Positions 5,700 to 9,007 of a stretch of 9,007 nucleotides of DNA are shown here, in pieces. Made by a program: the position numbers and the translations under genes. The notes under the pieces were generated by a model that saw nothing but the letters and a program-made list of their open reading frames with translations, searched no databases and had not been told where the DNA came from. Source of the stretch: Nitrospirae bacterium GWC2_42_7 (GTDB lineage: Bacteria > Nitrospirota > Thermodesulfovibrionia > Thermodesulfovibrionales > UBA6898); NCBI GenBank assembly GCA_001803645.1, contig MHDW01000003.1, forward strand, positions 1 through 9,007, given 5' to 3'. Numbering within the stretch: the first letter of the stretch is position 1; every line of letters begins with the position of its first letter.

Positions 5700-6715
5700 T
5701 GTTTATCTTGACAGCAAAATCTCCTCTGTCCTATCATCAAGTAATGAACCTTCAGGATGTATTCGATCTATACGACGACAGACTCCAGCTCGTCGAACAA
5801 AAGATCAACGAGCTTTTCAGAAATAAAATTCCCTCTATCCCTTTAATAGGTAAGCATATTATTTCCAGCGGGGGCAAAAGACTCAGGCCTCTTTTTCACC
5901 TTATCAGCGCTGATATTTCCGGTTACAGGGGCGATGCAAATATAGAGATCGCCGGTATCATAGAATCTATCCATACTGCTTCACTTCTTCATGATGATGT
6001 CGTTGATATGGCTGAGATCAGAAGGGGAAAGGCATCTGCTAATTCTGTATGGGGCAATCAGGTTGTAGTTCTCGCAGGTGATTTTCTGTATTCAAATGCC
6101 TTAAGGGTTGCTGTACTGCTGAAAAACCAGAAGATAATGGAATCTCTCTCATCCGCAACCACCCGTATGACTGAAGGCGAACTGCTTCAGCTTAACAGGA
6201 CCGGCGACACTGAAATCACAGAACTGGAATATATCGAGATCATCTCTGCAAAGACCGGTGCACTCATCTCTGCTGCTTGCAGAACAGCTGCAATTCTCGG
6301 CGGTCTCTCTGATGAACATGAAAATGCGCTGGCAAACTTCGGGATGAAGACCGGCATAGTCTTCCAGATGGCAGATGACATCCTCGATTATATGGCAGAT
6401 GAAAAAGAGCTCGGCAAACGCCTCTGCAAAGACCTGGAAGAAGGAAAGATCACCCTGCCCCTTCTCTACGTCCTGTCAGTTGCCAAAGAAGATGAATCTG
6501 CAGAAATAAAGAGAATATTAAAAGATGATTTTTCTGAAAAAGGCGCCTTAAGGATCAAGAGCCTCCTGAAAAAATATAATTCTATAGATATTTCCTTTAA
6601 TAAAGCCAGGCGGCTGATAGACACTGCCAAAGCAGAGCTTTCTGTCTTCCCTGATTCAAAAGCAAAAGAAGCTCTTTTTACGATAGCAGACTATTCACTT
6701 CAGAGAGATAAATAA
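5699..6715 (+). CDS. long-chain all-trans polyprenyl diphosphate synthase (octaprenyl/heptaprenyl-type)
   Basis: A prenyl elongase that adds isopentenyl diphosphate units to an allylic primer, typically to make the side chain of menaquinone or ubiquinone. At 338 residues it has the usual length. Motifs in order are GGKRLRP at 58-64 (substrate phosphate binding), the first Asp-rich motif HDDVVD at 98-103, the RRGK/SAN region at 108-115 with the GDFL element at 127-130, KTGALI at 185-190, the second Asp-rich motif QMADDILD at 223-230, and GKRLCKDLEEGKITLPL at 239-255. The residues 5 and 4 positions before the first Asp-rich motif are Ala94 and Ser95. Small residues there, instead of aromatic ones, are the known signature of long-chain products as in IspB/HepT-type enzymes, so farnesyl or geranylgeranyl synthase is less likely. 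Exact chain length cannot be read from sequence. The start is uncertain (ATG 5699, TTG 5708 or ATG 5744). The stop codon abuts the ATG of the next gene. Confidence 0.93.
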   Translation: MFILTAKSPLSYHQVMNLQDVFDLYDDRLQLVEQKINELFRNKIPSIPLIGKHIISSGGKRLRPLFHLISADISGYRGDANIEIAGIIESIHTASLLHDDVVDMAEIRRGKASANSVWGNQVVVLAGDFLYSNALRVAVLLKNQKIMESLSSATTRMTEGELLQLNRTGDTEITELEYIEIISAKTGALISAACRTAAILGGLSDEHENALANFGMKTGIVFQMADDILDYMADEKELGKRLCKDLEEGKITLPLLYVLSVAKEDESAEIKRILKDDFSEKGALRIKSLLKKYNSIDISFNKARRLIDTAKAELSVFPDSKAKEALFTIADYSLQRDK

Positions 6716-7222
6716 ATGCATAAGTTTGTTGAACTGGCAAAACAGAGCGTTGAAGGCTTTGTAAAGACCGGCAGAACAATATCTCCTCCTGAGCCGCTTT
6801 CACCTGAGATGAAAGAAAAGGCAGGAGTATTTGTGAGCATCAAAAAACACGGCCATTTGCGGGGATGCATAGGGACCTTTATGGCCTGCCATGAAAATAT
6901 AGCTGCTGAAATAATTAAAAATGCTGTTGCTGCTGCAACACAGGACCCAAGATTTGATCCTGTTAAAGAGAATGAATTAGATGAATTGACATATTCCGTT
7001 GATGTACTTTCTCCGCCTGAAAAAGTAAAAGACCTGAGCGAACTTGATCCAAAGATATACGGTGTAATAATTACAAAAGGTTCCAGAAAAGGACTCCTTC
7101 TTCCTGACCTTGAAAGTGTTGATACTGTTGAGGAACAATTAAGGATAACAAGAATGAAGGCGGGTATTCTACCTGAAGAAAAAATAGACATTTTCAGATT
7201 CAGGGTGCAAAGACACAAATAA
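6716..7222 (+). CDS. AMMECR1-domain protein (AmmeMemoRadiSam system protein A type)
   Basis: This encodes a 168-residue cytosolic protein covering the whole AMMECR1 domain. The hallmark LRGCIGTF lies at 48-55, preceded by [15 protein letters not shown], and QDPRFDPV at 76-83 plus the strand [14 protein letters not shown] at 91-104 are also typical. The C-terminal [17 protein letters not shown] (126-142) and a basic end fit bacterial and archaeal members. The invariant Cys51 sits in the conserved motif and has been proposed to be functional, but the biochemical role of the family is not established. In many prokaryotes it is encoded with a Memo-like protein and a radical SAM enzyme. Neither partner is in this window; they may lie elsewhere or beyond the edge. 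The start ATG directly follows the polyprenyl synthase stop with no gap and only a weak GAGA purine run upstream, so expression probably relies on translational coupling. Confidence 0.93.
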   Translation: MHKFVELAKQSVEGFVKTGRTISPPEPLSPEMKEKAGVFVSIKKHGHLRGCIGTFMACHENIAAEIIKNAVAAATQDPRFDPVKENELDELTYSVDVLSPPEKVKDLSELDPKIYGVIITKGSRKGLLLPDLESVDTVEEQLRITRMKAGILPEEKIDIFRFRVQRHK

Positions 7223-7225
7223 AAT

Positions 7226-7513
7226 ATGCCTGGCAGAAGCAAAGAAGAAAACAGCAGGAGTTCAGATTTAAGGCTGAGGCAGATACTGATCAGGCTGTTT
7301 CTGGTATTTTTGTTAAGCTCTCTTGTTTTAGCGGAAGGATACTATATTTTTCTATTAAGGGTTAAAATAGACACACAAACCGAAGAAATAAAAAATGTCT
7401 CTATGCAGTTGCAGCAATTGAAACTCGAAAGAGGTAATCTTAGCGAAGAGTTGTCTTCAATAAAAAAGCCAATGACAGGAGAAGAAAAAGATGGAGCTAC
7501 CAACAAAAGGTAA
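7226..7513 (+). CDS. small bitopic membrane protein with coiled coil, function unknown
   Basis: This predicted 95-residue protein is not a family I recognise. It has a basic N-terminus (R4, K6, R11, R16, R18), one hydrophobic segment at about 24-44 and a heptad-patterned stretch at about 55-79, with hydrophobics at I55, V58, L62, L65, L72, L76 and I79. This is the pattern of a single-span protein with a short coiled coil, as in FtsL/FtsB/DivIC-like proteins, although no family motif ties it to cell division. The positive-inside rule puts the N-terminus in the cytoplasm and the coiled coil outside. The gene begins 3 nt after the AMMECR1 stop with no clear Shine-Dalgarno. Its last 23 nt overlap the start of the next gene in another frame, which supports real translation and coupling. 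It probably dimerises or pairs with another coiled-coil protein. Confidence 0.72.
   Translation: MPGRSKEENSRSSDLRLRQILIRLFLVFLLSSLVLAEGYYIFLLRVKIDTQTEEIKNVSMQLQQLKLERGNLSEELSSIKKPMTGEEKDGATNKR
7477..7481 (+). promoter_or_regulatory. ribosome binding site of the PATAN-J-TPR gene inside the upstream gene
   Basis: AGGAG lies 9 nt before the ATG at 7491, within the coding region of the small membrane protein. It supports the overlapping start. Confidence 0.65.
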
Positions 7514-8957
7514 TATCAAAGACGTAAGTCTCGTCAAGATACTGGCATCCCTTAACAGGGACCGAAAAACCGGAACGCTTTCCATCACTACCCCTGTCTT
7601 TACAAAGAAAATTTATATCAAAATGGGGGACGCTATTTTTTCTTCCTCTTCTTACGAAGATGACAGACTGGGAGAAATGCTCTTAAAAGCAGGAAAGATA
7701 ACTGTTGAGCAATACGATAAATCTGTAGAGATCCTGAAAGCAACCAGAAAGAGACAGGGGGCGATATTGGTTGAACTCGGCTACCTTACCCCAAAAGACC
7801 TTTTCTGGGGGGTTAAGTTCCAGGTTAAAGAAATAATCCACAGTATGTTTCAGATAGAAGAAGGTGAATATGAATTCAATGAAAGCACTTTACCCACCGA
7901 TGAGGTCATTACTCTCAGAATGAGCATGGGAAATCTTATATATGAAGGCGTAAAGAAAATAGAGAACTGGACAAGGGTCAGAAATGAAATGTCTGATACT
8001 GATTCTATCCTCAAACTAAGCAATGATCCGCTTTCTCTTTTTCAGCAAATTGAATTGAGCGCACAGGACAAGAAGATCCTCTCGCTCATAGACGGCAGTA
8101 AAACCATCAAGCAGATCATTGACCGACCATGGATCAGTTCTTTCGAAGCATTAAAGATCCTGTATGTATTATCTTCTATAGGTATGGTTGAACTATCTTC
8201 TGTTATTCAAGAAAAAGAAACAACTGAAGACGCACATCCCGAAAAAAAGGAAGAGACCGTATCTCTTGATGAAATACTCCAGCCTTATTCAGAAGAGGAA
8301 GATGCCTTATTAAAAAGAATAGACTCTGTTTATTCAAAGCTCAACAGCATAACCATGAGCGAACTGCTCGAAGTAAACGAAGGAACAAGCATTGAAATAA
8401 TAAAGAAAAACTATTATAGGCTTGCCAAGGAATTTCATCCTGACAGATACTTTACTTTTACTGATCCTGCCATTAAGATGAAACTCACGGCAATATTTGA
8501 TGCAGTCACGAATGCCAATAATACATTAAAGGATGACAAGCTCAGGGCCGAGTATTTCCGTTCTCTAAAAACGCCGTCCCAAAAACAGGAACCTAATGAA
8601 CAGCAAAAGGCCGATGAACAGTTCAAGAGGGGCATAGCAGAATTTAAAAAAGGAAATTTCTGGGGTGCCATAGACAATTTCAAATGGGCCACAAAATTAG
8701 TCCCTCAGAATGCTGTTTACTGGAGCTACCTATCGCTTGCTTTCTCCAAAATACCCGGAAAGCTGAAGGACTCTGAAGACACCCTGCTTACAGCCATAAA
8801 ACTGGAGCCTTTTAATGCCGACTATCACGCTAATCTTGGGCTTATATATATAAAGGCCGGGATCAAGAAGAGGGCTCACAGCAGTTTCATGAAAGCATTA
8901 AAAATCGACCCGCAAAATGAAAAGGCAAAAAAAGGCCTGGAACAGACAAAAGAATAG
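7491..8957 (+). CDS. DUF4388 (PATAN-like) / J-domain / TPR multidomain protein
   Basis: This encodes a 488-residue soluble protein with a mosaic architecture. Residues about 3-130 match DUF4388/PATAN-type sequence: KGNIKDVSLVKILASL at 6-21, RKTGTLSI at 25-32, and KKIYIKMGDAIF at 39-50. The next part holds two copies of an LGExLLxxGxIT-like unit (LGEMLLKAGKIT at 60-71; GAILVELGYLT at 90-100), as also seen at the N-termini of type II secretion and pilus ATPases. Residues about 188-236 look like a winged-helix segment. A charged linker leads to a J-domain (about 288-358) with the intact HPD at 316-318, the loop that stimulates Hsp70/DnaK ATPase. Three TPR-like repeats (about 372-474) form the C-terminus. 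PATAN-type proteins occur in signalling, motility and polarity systems. I infer a regulatory adaptor that recruits DnaK to a target, but no partner is identifiable. The first 23 nt overlap the small membrane-protein gene. No terminator follows within the window. Confidence 0.88.
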   Translation: MELPTKGNIKDVSLVKILASLNRDRKTGTLSITTPVFTKKIYIKMGDAIFSSSSYEDDRLGEMLLKAGKITVEQYDKSVEILKATRKRQGAILVELGYLTPKDLFWGVKFQVKEIIHSMFQIEEGEYEFNESTLPTDEVITLRMSMGNLIYEGVKKIENWTRVRNEMSDTDSILKLSNDPLSLFQQIELSAQDKKILSLIDGSKTIKQIIDRPWISSFEALKILYVLSSIGMVELSSVIQEKETTEDAHPEKKEETVSLDEILQPYSEEEDALLKRIDSVYSKLNSITMSELLEVNEGTSIEIIKKNYYRLAKEFHPDRYFTFTDPAIKMKLTAIFDAVTNANNTLKDDKLRAEYFRSLKTPSQKQEPNEQQKADEQFKRGIAEFKKGNFWGAIDNFKWATKLVPQNAVYWSYLSLAFSKIPGKLKDSEDTLLTAIKLEPFNADYHANLGLIYIKAGIKKRAHSSFMKALKIDPQNEKAKKGLEQTKE

Positions 8958-8992
8958 TAGATATTTCATCCTAAAAACGGCAGTTCGAGTCT

Positions 8993-9007
8993 GTCATTGC
9001 GAACCTG
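8993..9007. repeat. start of a dispersed intergenic repeat, cut by the window end
   Basis: GTCATTGCGAACCTG at the edge matches the opening of a repeat I know from many bacterial draft genomes, typically GTCATTGCGAGnnn...GCAATCT between genes. Only 15 bases are visible, so the call rests on recognition of that opening and not on a complete structure. It starts 35 nt after the last stop codon of the cluster. Confidence 0.4.

Noticed and set aside
6700..7242. 180-codon antisense frame opposite the AMMECR1 gene
   Set aside because: The plus-strand frame encodes a complete, motif-bearing AMMECR1 domain in tight operon spacing. The antisense frame is Ser-rich with no recognisable domain or ribosome binding site.

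Overview
The window is an ordinary chromosomal stretch from a Gram-negative-type bacterium (a lipobox lipoprotein and a long-chain polyprenyl synthase). The base composition is moderately AT-leaning, and the intergenic sequence carries dispersed GC-rich hairpin repeats. The gene set and repeat style resemble Nitrospirota or deltaproteobacterial-type genomes, but this taxonomic guess is inference only. No phage, transposase, CRISPR or RNA gene is visible.

Layout. On the minus strand, positions 1-1169 hold the N-terminal 389 codons of uvrC, cut by the window edge just before its C-terminal nuclease domain. Upstream of it lies a spacer of about 230 bp (1170-1399) with a composite inverted repeat of CACCC/ATCC-type units, one of which is interrupted by a nested palindrome. 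Next on the same strand comes a small TPR lipoprotein gene (1400-1921). A 174-bp divergent intergenic region (1922-2095) carries plausible promoters in both directions.

On the plus strand, seven genes run from 2096 to 8957 with gaps of at most about 33 nt or with overlaps, so they could form one transcription unit: (1) a soluble PRC-barrel/MgtE_N/CBS protein; (2) a divergent NRAMP-family transporter starting inside the stop of gene 1; (3) mtnA, 5-methylthioribose-1-phosphate isomerase; (4) a long-chain trans-polyprenyl diphosphate synthase; (5) an AMMECR1-domain protein; (6) a small bitopic coiled-coil protein; (7) a DUF4388(PATAN)-J-domain-TPR protein whose start lies inside gene 6. The last 15 bases look like the beginning of another dispersed repeat.

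The most interesting element is the gene 1/gene 2 pair. The first gene looks like the cytosolic Mg2+-sensing half of an MgtE channel (MgtE_N plus two CBS domains) with the membrane half missing. The second encodes an NRAMP-fold transporter in which the canonical transition-metal ligands (Asn of DPGN, Met of MPH), the TM6 histidines and the TM3 Asp/Glu proton-relay residues all appear replaced. I infer a two-component divalent-cation transporter, possibly for Mg2+ and not driven by protons, in which an MgtE-type sensor acts in trans on an NRAMP-type (NRMT-like) transporter. A second suggestive neighbourhood is mtnA directly followed by a polyprenyl synthase, and a third is the overlapping membrane coiled-coil/PATAN-J-TPR pair.
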